Shown: positions 1 through 5,385 of the stretch, one piece after another
Numbering within the stretch: position 1 is the stretch's first letter
How the letters are laid out: each line of letters opens with the position of its first letter
Origin: an uncultured Clostridia bacterium
GTDB lineage: Bacteria > Bacillota > Clostridia > Oscillospirales > Ruminococcaceae
Assembly: GCA_947632425.1 (NCBI GenBank)
Contig: CANRPG010000141.1
Location: forward strand, 1-5,385
Reading direction: 5' to 3'
DNA: 5,385 bases
Notes under the pieces: model-generated
The model's database searches: none
Told to the model about the DNA's origin: nothing
Seen by the model: the letters and a program-made list of their open reading frames with translations, nothing else
Made by a program: the position numbers and the translations under genes

Positions 1-21
1 AGTCCGGTGGACTGTTTCTGG

Positions 22-56
22 AGAGGGGAGGCTCTGCAAGAGAGAGCCTCCCCTTT
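22..56. terminator. GC-rich hairpin, possible bidirectional terminator
   Basis: Arms 24-35 (AGGGGAGGCTCT) and 43-54 (AGAGCCTCCCCT) are a perfect 12-base inverted repeat with a 7-base loop, extendable to 22-35/43-56 with one G-T pair. On the plus strand the stem is followed by only three T residues; on the minus strand by CTCTCC. It is stable, but lacks the long U tract of a strong intrinsic terminator in either direction. It could end a plus-strand gene lying left of the window, or stop transcripts of the che operon about 230 bases after the last stop codon. Confidence 0.4.
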
Positions 57-78
57 GAGAAGTTATCGCTCTCTTTTC

Positions 79-97
79 GCGTTCCATTATGGAACGC
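79..97. repeat. Perfect 19-base palindrome
   Basis: GCGTTCCAT and ATGGAACGC are exact inverted arms around a single central T. This could be a protein-binding operator or a short hairpin (7-base stem, 5-base loop). No promoter or gene start is evident beside it, so its role is unknown. Confidence 0.5.
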
Positions 98-129
98 CAT
101 ACAATGTGAAAAATTCATAACAATAAAAA

Positions 130-211
130 TGCGCCAAAGTGTTAGCATACTTATAATGAAAAGATACCCAAAGTAAAGTGAGGCGGTGAACAGCTCCGCA
201 GGTTAGCTGCG
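130..211 (-). repeat. Left arm of an imperfect inverted repeat flanking the che operon
   Basis: Read on the minus strand, this 82-base stretch aligns by eye with 5253-5330 on the plus strand. About 59 of 83 columns match, with one 4-base gap and two single-base gaps. The best blocks are CGCAGC, CTGCGGAGC, TATCT and CATT. It starts about 75 bases after the stop of the last operon gene and points away from the operon. It is non-coding as far as I can see and looks like one copy of a dispersed intergenic repeat. Confidence 0.6.
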
Positions 212-227
212 ACAGCAGCAAAAATAA

Positions 228-262
228 CTCTTGCCTCTTGCTTCTAAATCTCTTGCCTCTAA
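228..262. repeat. Short direct repeats of CTCTTGCYTCT
   Basis: Three 11-base units lie at 228-238, 235-245 (overlapping, one mismatch) and 250-260. The pair CTCTTGCTTCTAA (235-247) and CTCTTGCCTCTAA (250-262) shares 12 of 13 bases at an offset of 15. They lie just past the last stop codon of the operon on its downstream side. They may be slippage products or part of the neighbouring dispersed repeat. Confidence 0.5.
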
Positions 263-285
263 TAGCGCAAATTAAAATCAGCAAC

Positions 286-828
286 CTACTTTTTCTTTTT
301 AAGCCTATACTTTGCCGCGGCGTGAAAGCTGCCCGACGTGAGCGAATACATAAGCTTGGGGCTTATAACATAGCACAGACTGCCGCCTGTGCGCTTGAAC
401 ATTCCCTTTACATATCTTGTATACGCTTCGTCGTTTATCTTTTCGGCAGGGGTAACGGCATCGACGGGCGTTGTTCTCATCTTTACCGCTTCGTCTACCA
501 GAATACCCACCTTCATTCCGTCCTCCTGCGTTACAACTATGCACCTTCTGTCCATATCCTCTTTCGGCGGCATACCAAAACGCACACGGGCATCTATAAC
601 AGGCACGGTATCTTCATCTACTTTTGTAAAGCCCAGCACATAGTCGGGAAACTCGGGCACAGAATAAATATCCCCTGCCTGACATAGTTTTACTACATTT
701 TCAAACGGTATGGCAAAGTCTTTTCCGCCGACTTTCGTCATCAGCATAATTGTCGTTTCAACGCTCTCCTGCTGCTCGTCATCGTCGTCGAAGTCCATAA
801 AGTTGTTTACTATTTCTATATTACCCAT
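286..828 (-). CDS. Divergent CheW-like protein lacking the NLRG motif
   Basis: A 180-residue protein, last gene of the operon, 3 bases after the cheB stop. The CheW fold is supported by IMLMTKVGGKDFAIPFENV (27-45), FPDYVLGF (60-67), VPVIDARVRFGMPP (75-88), RRCIVVTQEDG (94-104), VGILVDEAVKMR (107-118) and YVKGMFKRTGGSLCYVISP (139-157). Aligned by eye with the canonical CheW of this operon, GLINLRGKAIPVID corresponds to GFTKVDEDTVPVID, so NLRG is replaced by KVDE and the Arg position carries Asp. It also has an acidic N-terminal stretch (12-21, DFDDDDEQQE) before the domain and a basic end (RLKKKK, 175-180), neither usual for CheW. There is no receiver domain, so it is not CheV. It is probably a second coupling or array-modulating protein; the family is sure, the exact role is not. 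A start further upstream is unlikely given the AAGGAG site. Confidence 0.88.
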   Translation of the reverse strand: MGNIEIVNNFMDFDDDDEQQESVETTIMLMTKVGGKDFAIPFENVVKLCQAGDIYSVPEFPDYVLGFTKVDEDTVPVIDARVRFGMPPKEDMDRRCIVVTQEDGMKVGILVDEAVKMRTTPVDAVTPAEKINDEAYTRYVKGMFKRTGGSLCYVISPKLMYSLTSGSFHAAAKYRLKKKK

Positions 829-831
829 ATG

Positions 832-1872
832 CTACTCCTTTATTTTGCGCAGAAGCGTTTCGGCTATGCTGTCAAGCTGCACCTGCCTGCACGCCGCTCC
901 TTTTTCAAGCGCCACCTTCGGCATACCGTACACAACGCAGCTTTCCTCGTCCTGCACCACGGTATATCCGCCTGCATCTTTTATCATTTTCAGACCGTTC
1001 GCGCCGTCGCTGCCCATACCGGTAAGCAGCACCGCGAGGGCATCTTTCTTGCCGCATGCCGCAACGCTTTCAAACATGACGTCTACCGACGGGCAATGAC
1101 CCGACACCTTTTTGCCTGCCAGCGATGTAATAAAATACCCGTTCTCATCTTTATACACTTTCAGATGCCTTTTGCCTGCGGCTATTGCAACACTGCCGTT
1201 ATGCAGATACTCGCCGTGCTTTGCTTCCATTATATCAAGCTCGGGGAACTGCTGGCGAAGTCTTTGCGCGTATATAGCGGTAAAGTTTTCTGGCATATGC
1301 ACTACCACCACAACGGGCGGCGTATCTGCGTTAAAGCCGCAGAGTATCCTCGGCACTGCTTCAGTTGCGCCCGTAGAGCCGCCAATGGCGATTATCCTGC
1401 TGTTTTTTGCCGTTTTAAGAGGGTTTCTGTGCATAACGTTATACACAACGCTCCCTGCCCTTACGGTGGTAGCGGCGTTTGCAGATTTTATCCGCACAAT
1501 AAGCTCTGATGCAAATGCGTTTAGTTCATCGCTGCTGGTGATATGCGGTTTACATACATAGTCTACCGCGCCTGCCTCAAGCGCTGCAAAGGCATTCAGC
1601 GGCGTGGAAGAACATATCACCACAGGCAGAGGGAACTGCGGTATAAGCTGCTCTAAAAAACGTATACCGTTCATTTTTGGCATTTCAATATCCAGTACCA
1701 TAACGTCCGGCTTATATTCAATTATCTTGTCTCGCGCTTCGTAAGGGTCGCCTGCGGTAGCGATAACTTCTATTCTGTCGTCGTGGCTTATAAGCTTTGC
1801 AGCCACTTCGCGGAACAGCTGTGAATCGTCCACCAGCAGCACTCTTATCTTGCTGCTCTTGCTGCCGTTCAT
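832..1872 (-). CDS. cheB: Chemotaxis methylesterase/deamidase CheB with receiver domain
   Basis: A 346-residue, two-domain enzyme. Phosphorylation of the N-terminal receiver by CheA activates the C-terminal esterase, which demethylates (and often deamidates) receptor side chains. The receiver (about 8-125) has the acidic pair DD at 15-16, phospho-acceptor Asp61 in VLDIEMP, SST (88-90) and Lys108. The linker runs to about 157. The esterase domain (about 158-346) shows the catalytic triad: Ser166 in IAIGGSTGATEA, His192 in VVHMPENFT (usually QHMP) and Asp289 in LLTGMGSDGA. The reading frame extends upstream to 1935, but the ATG at 1872 is chosen. It has AAGGAG 6 bases upstream, starts just before the receiver and avoids overlapping cheR; the extra 21 residues look unlike CheB. 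The cheR stop is 25 bases upstream, and its own TAG lies inside the ribosome-site region of the next gene. Confidence 0.97.
   Translation of the reverse strand: MNGSKSSKIRVLLVDDSQLFREVAAKLISHDDRIEVIATAGDPYEARDKIIEYKPDVMVLDIEMPKMNGIRFLEQLIPQFPLPVVICSSTPLNAFAALEAGAVDYVCKPHITSSDELNAFASELIVRIKSANAATTVRAGSVVYNVMHRNPLKTAKNSRIIAIGGSTGATEAVPRILCGFNADTPPVVVVVHMPENFTAIYAQRLRQQFPELDIMEAKHGEYLHNGSVAIAAGKRHLKVYKDENGYFITSLAGKKVSGHCPSVDVMFESVAACGKKDALAVLLTGMGSDGANGLKMIKDAGGYTVVQDEESCVVYGMPKVALEKGAACRQVQLDSIAETLLRKIKE
835..840 (-). promoter_or_regulatory. Ribosome binding site of the cheW-like gene, inside the cheB 3' end
   Basis: AAGGAG is immediately followed by the cheB stop TAG, then CAT and the ATG of the next gene (6-base spacer). 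The site is therefore read by ribosomes finishing cheB, an arrangement typical of translational coupling, so output of the cheW-like protein probably tracks that of CheB. Confidence 0.85.
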
Positions 1873-1878
1873 GATATT

Positions 1879-1884
1879 CTCCTT
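1879..1884 (-). promoter_or_regulatory. Ribosome binding site fixing the cheB start
   Basis: AAGGAG with a 6-base spacer to the ATG at 1872. It decides against the longer open frame beginning at 1935 inside the end of cheR. Confidence 0.85.
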
Positions 1885-1897
1885 GTGTGTTTCAAGA

Positions 1898-2698
1898 TCA
1901 CGGTTTTCTGTAGATGGCAGGGCGCACCCTGTCAAAGTTCTTGTTATTTATAAATTCTGTATGACCTATATACAAAAATGCATCATGGTTCATGTTTTCA
2001 TAAAATCTCTGGCAGAGCCTTTCTGTGGTGGGCTCGTCAAAGTATATCATAACGTTGCGGCAGAGTATCAGATCAAATGTCTTTTTGAATGCAATAGGCT
2101 CCATAAGGTTATGATACCTGAAAACAACTTCCTGCCTTATTCTGGGCACCACCTGATACGAACCGTCTTTCAGCCTTGTGAAATACTTATCCTGCCATGC
2201 CTTGGGCAGTTCTTTTACAGACTCCGCGGTGAACACGCCGCGTTTTGCTATATCCAGAGCGTTGAGCGATATATCGGTCGCCAGTATCTTGCAGTCCCAC
2301 GCCGACTTGCGGAAACCGAAGTAGTCGTCTATAAACATAGCTACGTTGTAAGGCTCGTTGCCGTATGAGCAGCCTGCGCTCCATATACACAGCTGTCTTG
2401 TGTTATTCTCCCTCTCCATTTTGGGAAGAAAGTATTTCACCAGATGATCAAAATGATCCGACTCACGGTTGAAATATGTATGGTTGGTGGTCAGCTTGTT
2501 TATAATGTTGGCTATCTCCATTCCCGATTTGTCGCTGAACGCGGCATCGAGAAAGTCGCCAAAGCTTTTATAGCCGTTCTGCTCAACATAATATGCCAGC
2601 CGATATTCCACCAGCTGCTGTTTGTTTATAAGGTCTATGCCGTATTTTGACTTGATAAATGTCGTAAGTCTCAAAAAATCCTGAGAACTTATTTCCAT
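1898..2698 (-). CDS. cheR: Chemotaxis receptor methyltransferase CheR
   Basis: A 266-residue S-adenosylmethionine-dependent enzyme that methylates glutamates on chemoreceptors during adaptation, opposing CheB. The N-terminal helical domain (about 1-75) ends in the family motif TTNHTYFNRES (70-80). The Rossmann-like catalytic domain follows, with IWSAGCSYGNEPYNVAM (105-121) as SAM motif I, LATDIS (139-144), HNLMEP (196-201), LCRNVMIYFDEP (212-223) and YIGHTE (243-248). The length is close to the usual 260-290 residues, and no TPR extension is present. Motif I is usually GCSTGEEPY; here it reads GCSYGNEPY, keeping the second acidic residue but changing two neighbours. The ATG start has an AAGGAG site (2713-2708) 9 bases upstream. 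It lies 20 bases after cheW and 25 bases before cheB. Confidence 0.96.
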   Translation of the reverse strand: MEISSQDFLRLTTFIKSKYGIDLINKQQLVEYRLAYYVEQNGYKSFGDFLDAAFSDKSGMEIANIINKLTTNHTYFNRESDHFDHLVKYFLPKMERENNTRQLCIWSAGCSYGNEPYNVAMFIDDYFGFRKSAWDCKILATDISLNALDIAKRGVFTAESVKELPKAWQDKYFTRLKDGSYQVVPRIRQEVVFRYHNLMEPIAFKKTFDLILCRNVMIYFDEPTTERLCQRFYENMNHDAFLYIGHTEFINNKNFDRVRPAIYRKP

Positions 2699-2718
2699 AC
2701 CGCTTCTCTCCTTGCCTG

Positions 2719-3144
2719 TCAGTCTTCTGCAATTTCTTCGGGTCTTATCAGTTTGAAAAGCCCCTCGCTTGTGTTTACCACCGCGCTTACAAAGCCTTTT
2801 TTGCCGGGCGTGCCGCTTATACTGCTGCTTGAAACATCTATAACGTCGCCCACGCTTTGAACTATAAGCCCCAGCGAGCTGCCCTTTATCTCGTATACTA
2901 TTATGCAGCTGTGCCTGTCGTACTCATCGCACTCGCCGTAAAACCTCATCGCCGTATCAATAACGGGTATTGCCTTGCCGCGCAGATTTATCAGCCCTTT
3001 TATATAGTCGGGCAGCATAGGCACAAAGGTTATCTCGGGTATCTCTATAATATTCGTAACAATAGATATGTCTATAGCATACCCTTCATCGCCGCAGTTG
3101 AAAGTAAGCAGGCGTATATTCTCATTTTCAGAGGTATTTTGCAC
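2719..3144 (-). CDS. cheW: Coupling protein CheW (canonical)
   Basis: A 141-residue adaptor that bridges chemoreceptor tips and the CheA P5 domain in the signalling array. It is a single CheW domain over essentially its whole length. The hallmark segment LPDYIKGLINLRGKAIPVID lies at residues 44-63, with the near-invariant NLRG at 53-56. Further family features are RHSCIIV (77-83) and the closing segment FVSAVVNTSEGLFKL (118-132). The length is normal for the family. The start is GTG: it follows an AGGGGG ribosome site by 8 bases, and there is no better Met near the start of the domain. It sits 16 bases after the cheA stop and 20 bases before cheR, so it is co-transcribed with its kinase partner. 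This is the ordinary coupling protein of the locus, in contrast to the divergent homologue at the end of the operon. Confidence 0.96.
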   Translation of the reverse strand: MQNTSENENIRLLTFNCGDEGYAIDISIVTNIIEIPEITFVPMLPDYIKGLINLRGKAIPVIDTAMRFYGECDEYDRHSCIIVYEIKGSSLGLIVQSVGDVIDVSSSSISGTPGKKGFVSAVVNTSEGLFKLIRPEEIAED

Positions 3145-3152
3145 CGCTGTCG

Positions 3153-3160
3153 CCCCCTTT
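3153..3160 (-). promoter_or_regulatory. Ribosome binding site for the GTG start of cheW
   Basis: AAAGGGGG directly follows the cheA TAG stop and lies 8 bases before the GTG. It supports the GTG as the true start and suggests reinitiation or coupling with cheA translation. Confidence 0.7.
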
Positions 3161-5179
3161 CTATTTACCGAAAACTTTGTTTATAATGCAGCCTACGTCC
3201 GCTATCAGCGTCATACTGCCGTCGGCAAGTATTGAGCAGCCTGAAAGCCCGTTCTCATTAAGGTTATACTGACCGAGGATCGGCGAAAACGGCTTTGTTA
3301 CTATCTGCTGCTCGCCTATCAGCGAATCTGCAAACAGGCACACGCGCTTGTGTTCTTCTTCGCAGAATATCATTATGCCTTCATCTAAGCTGCCCACTTG
3401 GCTCTCAACGCCGAAATACTCAGGCAGGCTTATAACGGGGTAGCACTTGCCGCGTATCATTATAAGCTGCGTGCCGTCTGTATCGTAAACGATATTTTGC
3501 ATATCTGCTTTGAATATCTCTTTTACCGAAGATATAGGCACTGAGAGATCCATACAGCCGACCGCCACCTGCATAACGTCGTTAATTGAAAGCGAGAGCG
3601 GTATTTTTATAATGAACTTGCTTCCCACGCCCAGTTCGGATTCAACGATAAGCTTGCCGCCTATCTTTTCGAGATTCTGGTTCACAACGTCCATTCCCAC
3701 GCCTCTGCCGGAATAGTTGGTGACCTTCTCGTTGGTCGAAAAGCCTGCTTTCATTATAAGCCCCAGAGCCTCCTGCTTGGTGTACTCCGATTCGGGCTTT
3801 TTGAGTATGCCCTGCTTTTTGGCTTTTGCAAGTATTGCGTTGTGATCCATGCCTGCGCCGTTGTCTTCAACGGTAATTATTACCTCGCTCGAACTATTCT
3901 CGGCAGAAAGGGTCACGGTAGGTTTTTCGGTCTTGCCCTTTTGTTTGCGCACCTCGGGTTCTTCAATTCCGTGGTCTACGGCGTTCCTTACAAGGTGCAT
4001 AAGTGGGTCGTTGAGTATATCCACCACCGACTTGTCAACTTCCGTTTCCTGCCCCACGAACACAAGCTCAACGCCCTTGCCTAGGTTCTCGTTCATATCG
4101 CGCACTACCCTGTTCATTTTACTGAACGCATTCGCAACGGGTACCATTCTTATAGACATAACTACATCTTGCAGCTCGTCAGTCAGCTTTTTCAGATTTC
4201 TCGCCGATGTGCTGAAGCGATCGAGCGATGCCATATAAGGCTTTAAGTCGGGGCTGGAAATTACCGCAGATTCTGTTATAACTATCTCGCCCACAAGATC
4301 CAGCAGAGTATCCAGCTTGGCAAGGCTTACAGACATCATGCCGCCGCCCCTCTCGGAGGACTTTTTCTTTTCAGCCGCGCCCTGCTGTTTTGCGGGCTGA
4401 GGGGCAGGCTGCTCGGGCTGAAGCGTAGGCTTGGGGGCTGCTTTGGGCTTTTCCACCCACTCTACCGAGTCAACATCTATAGCTTTTTTCGCGGTATTTA
4501 CTACAGCGTCCTTGTCATCTGTTATAAGTTTAAGGTACAGACCGTTTGCCGTAATAATATCGTTTGCGTTGTCCGCGTTTATGTCAAGGGGTATGGTCTT
4601 TGTTACCTCGCACACCTTGCCCAGCGAGCGCATAAGCAGCATTGCCCTTACCGCAGGCATAGCGCAGGTCTCGGCATACTTGACTTTCAGCGTTAGTATG
4701 TCGTCGCCCTCGTCGTCGGTAAAAATATCCTCCTTGGGCATAACGCTTTTTATCTGCTGTCCGTCGGCAGACTTCATAACATCGGCATAGGCGCGTATCT
4801 TGGCTATCTGCTGAGTAAAATCGGTAAGTTCGGCTGATTCATCGCCCAAAATATCTATCTCGCTCTTCATGCTGTCGGAAGCCTGAAAAACAAGGTCGAA
4901 CAGTATTTTCTTGTCATACGCAATATCGGGCTTATCTCTTATTATAGAGAACAGATCCTCGGCTGCGTGCGCGAGTTTTTGCAGGTTCGTAAGACCCATC
5001 ATCGAGGACGAGCCCTTTACCGTGTGCATTATCCTGAATATCTCGGCAACATCGTCGGGGGCAATGGTATCCTCTTTTTCGGTGCGCATAAGTATGTCGT
5101 CCAGCTGCTCTAAAAGCTGCTGTTCTTCGTATATATACACATCGAGCATCTGCTCTAAGCTTTCGTCAAATTTCGGCAA
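3161..5179 (-). CDS. cheA: Chemotaxis histidine kinase CheA (full length, five domains)
   Basis: A 672-residue cytoplasmic kinase that autophosphorylates in response to receptor state and passes phosphate to CheY and CheB. All five domains are visible. P1 (HPt, about 1-110) has the phospho-acceptor His52 in MHTVKGSSSMMG. P2 (about 160-243) is a ferredoxin-like response-regulator docking domain. A Pro/Gln-rich linker (about 245-280) follows. P3 (about 281-345) is the dimerisation helix pair starting SVSLAKLDTLLDLVGE. P4 (about 346-528) is the ATPase with N box HLVRNAVDHGIE (395-406), G1 VEDNGAGMD (437-445), F box GFSTNE (479-484) and G2 GRGVGMDVV (491-499). P5 (about 530-672) is CheW-like. All catalytic motifs are intact and the length is typical. 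The start is TTG: it has a strong Shine-Dalgarno and keeps the whole first HPt helix, whereas the next Met (residue 11) would truncate it. It is the first gene of the operon, with cheW 16 bases downstream. Confidence 0.98.
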   Translation of the reverse strand: MPKFDESLEQMLDVYIYEEQQLLEQLDDILMRTEKEDTIAPDDVAEIFRIMHTVKGSSSMMGLTNLQKLAHAAEDLFSIIRDKPDIAYDKKILFDLVFQASDSMKSEIDILGDESAELTDFTQQIAKIRAYADVMKSADGQQIKSVMPKEDIFTDDEGDDILTLKVKYAETCAMPAVRAMLLMRSLGKVCEVTKTIPLDINADNANDIITANGLYLKLITDDKDAVVNTAKKAIDVDSVEWVEKPKAAPKPTLQPEQPAPQPAKQQGAAEKKKSSERGGGMMSVSLAKLDTLLDLVGEIVITESAVISSPDLKPYMASLDRFSTSARNLKKLTDELQDVVMSIRMVPVANAFSKMNRVVRDMNENLGKGVELVFVGQETEVDKSVVDILNDPLMHLVRNAVDHGIEEPEVRKQKGKTEKPTVTLSAENSSSEVIITVEDNGAGMDHNAILAKAKKQGILKKPESEYTKQEALGLIMKAGFSTNEKVTNYSGRGVGMDVVNQNLEKIGGKLIVESELGVGSKFIIKIPLSLSINDVMQVAVGCMDLSVPISSVKEIFKADMQNIVYDTDGTQLIMIRGKCYPVISLPEYFGVESQVGSLDEGIMIFCEEEHKRVCLFADSLIGEQQIVTKPFSPILGQYNLNENGLSGCSILADGSMTLIADVGCIINKVFGK

Positions 5180-5184
5180 GATAT

Positions 5185-5192
5185 ATCACCTC
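5185..5192 (-). promoter_or_regulatory. Ribosome binding site fixing the TTG start of cheA
   Basis: The minus strand reads GAGGTGAT followed by 5 bases (ATATC) and then TTG. Eight consecutive bases match the complement of the 16S rRNA tail. This supports the non-ATG start over the internal Met at residue 11, which would remove part of the first HPt helix. Confidence 0.85.
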
Positions 5193-5211
5193 ACGCTAAG
5201 TTTTTATACAT

Positions 5212-5240
5212 AATATAATTTTATACAAAAGTGTTGATAA
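5212..5240 (-). promoter_or_regulatory. Putative sigma-A promoter of the che operon
   Basis: On the minus strand there is a -35-like TTATCA (5240-5235, 4 of 6 to TTGACA), a 17-base spacer and a -10-like TATATT (5217-5212, 5 of 6 to TATAAT). Transcription would begin near 5205, leaving a leader of roughly 25 bases before the cheA start. The region is very AT-rich, so an overlapping hexamer such as TATTAT is also possible. TGTATAAAA occurs twice here (5227-5219 and 5210-5202, offset 17). No flagellar sigma (TAAA / GCCGATAA) pattern was seen. Confidence 0.5.
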
Positions 5241-5252
5241 TTCGCGCTTACG

Positions 5253-5330
5253 CGCAGCCTGCGGAGCGGTTAAACGCTCCACTGTAGTTCGGTTTATCTC
5301 TCATTTTGAGTGTGCTGATACGTTCGTGCA
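5253..5330 (+). repeat. Right arm of the imperfect inverted repeat flanking the che operon
   Basis: A 78-base partner of the repeat at 130-211, in opposite orientation and also pointing outward. It begins 13 bases beyond the proposed cheA -35 element. It holds a perfect 6-base hairpin, GGAGCG (5263-5268) and CGCTCC (5275-5280) around GTTAAA, which is largely lost in the left arm. Confidence 0.6.
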
Positions 5331-5373
5331 ACTCTAATCGAGGGGGAAACCATAGGGATTATAGGGGGTAAAT

Positions 5374-5385
5374 ATGTCAGGAAGG
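5374..5385 (+). CDS. Possible start of a divergent gene, cut by the window edge
   Basis: ATG TCA GGA AGG (M-S-G-R) follows an AGGGGG purine run at 5363-5368 with a 5-base spacer, a plausible Gram-positive ribosome site on the plus strand, divergent from cheA. Only four codons are visible, so neither the reality of the gene nor its product can be judged. The G-rich stretch 5341-5369 could instead be an extension of the adjacent repeat. Confidence 0.25.

Larger units (their letters stand above)
1..285. other. Non-coding region downstream of the che operon
   Basis: No supported gene lies here. Besides the hairpin, palindrome, repeat arm and direct repeats listed separately, the first 13 bases form a small inverted repeat (AGTCC, GGT, GGACT) at the window edge, and GCTGC-GACA-GCAGC (206-219) can form a 5-base stem. 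A 65-codon open frame on the minus strand (284-87) runs through the repeat elements, lacks a clear ribosome site and has no family resemblance, so it is not called. Confidence 0.6.

Noticed and set aside
206..219. GCTGC-GACA-GCAGC hairpin as the operon terminator
   Set aside because: In the direction of operon transcription the T run precedes the stem instead of following it, so it does not fit an intrinsic terminator.
87..284. 65-codon open frame on the minus strand after the last operon gene
   Set aside because: It runs through the repeat arm and palindrome, has no good ribosome site and shows no recognisable family; it is most likely chance coding potential of repeat DNA.
286..828. CheV for the last gene
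   Set aside because: CheV joins a CheW domain to a receiver domain; this protein ends after the CheW domain with a lysine-rich tail and has no receiver motifs.
829..1561. Long plus-strand open frames opposite cheB
   Set aside because: They are antisense to an intact, clearly recognisable cheB; their translations are rich in Cys and His and low in family-like sequence, typical of frame shadows.
1873..1935. Longer cheB with 21 extra N-terminal residues
   Set aside because: It would overlap the end of cheR and lacks a matching ribosome site, while the ATG at 1872 has AAGGAG at ideal spacing and begins right before the receiver domain.
5200..5260. Flagellar sigma-28/SigD promoter for cheA
   Set aside because: No TAAA plus GCCGATAA-like pair at the right spacing is visible; the hexamers fit a sigma-A promoter better.
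5342..5385. G-quadruplex in the right-hand G-rich stretch
   Set aside because: Only three runs of three or more G are present; the fourth would be GG, which is a weak case.

Overview
The window carries one compact chemotaxis signalling operon on the minus strand, with short non-coding regions at both ends. Read in the direction of transcription, the order is cheA (5179 to 3161), cheW (3144 to 2719), cheR (2698 to 1898), cheB (1872 to 832) and a second, divergent cheW-like gene (828 to 286). The gaps between genes are only 16, 20, 25 and 3 bases. Each gene has its own purine-rich Shine-Dalgarno sequence, so the set is almost certainly one transcript. A sigma-A-like promoter can be proposed 25 to 60 bases upstream of cheA.

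Strong AGGAGG-type ribosome sites, TTG and GTG starts on the first two genes, a CheA P2 domain of the Thermotoga/Firmicute type, intermediate base composition and frequent ATA and TAT codons all suggest a motile member of the Clostridia, perhaps of the Ruminococcaceae/Oscillospiraceae kind. That assignment is inference; no marker gene in the window fixes the taxon.

The genes work together as follows. CheA is the receptor-coupled histidine kinase and CheW couples it to methyl-accepting receptors. CheR methylates the receptors, and CheB, once phosphorylated by CheA, removes the methyl groups. CheY, the CheC/CheX/CheD proteins and receptors are not encoded here and must lie elsewhere. The fifth gene is the least ordinary. 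It has the CheW fold signature, but the near-invariant NLRG motif is replaced by KVDE (a charge reversal at the Arg), and it adds an acidic N-terminal segment and a lysine-rich tail.

Positions 1-285 hold no convincing gene. They contain a GC-rich hairpin (22-56), a 19-base palindrome (79-97), one arm of an approximately 80-base imperfect inverted repeat (130-211) and short CTCTTGC-type direct repeats (228-262). Positions 5180-5385 hold the cheA promoter and ribosome site, the other arm of the inverted repeat (5253-5330) and a possible start of a divergent plus-strand gene cut by the window edge. The two repeat arms point outward and bracket the whole operon. I see no CRISPR array, tRNA, rRNA, insertion sequence or defence system.
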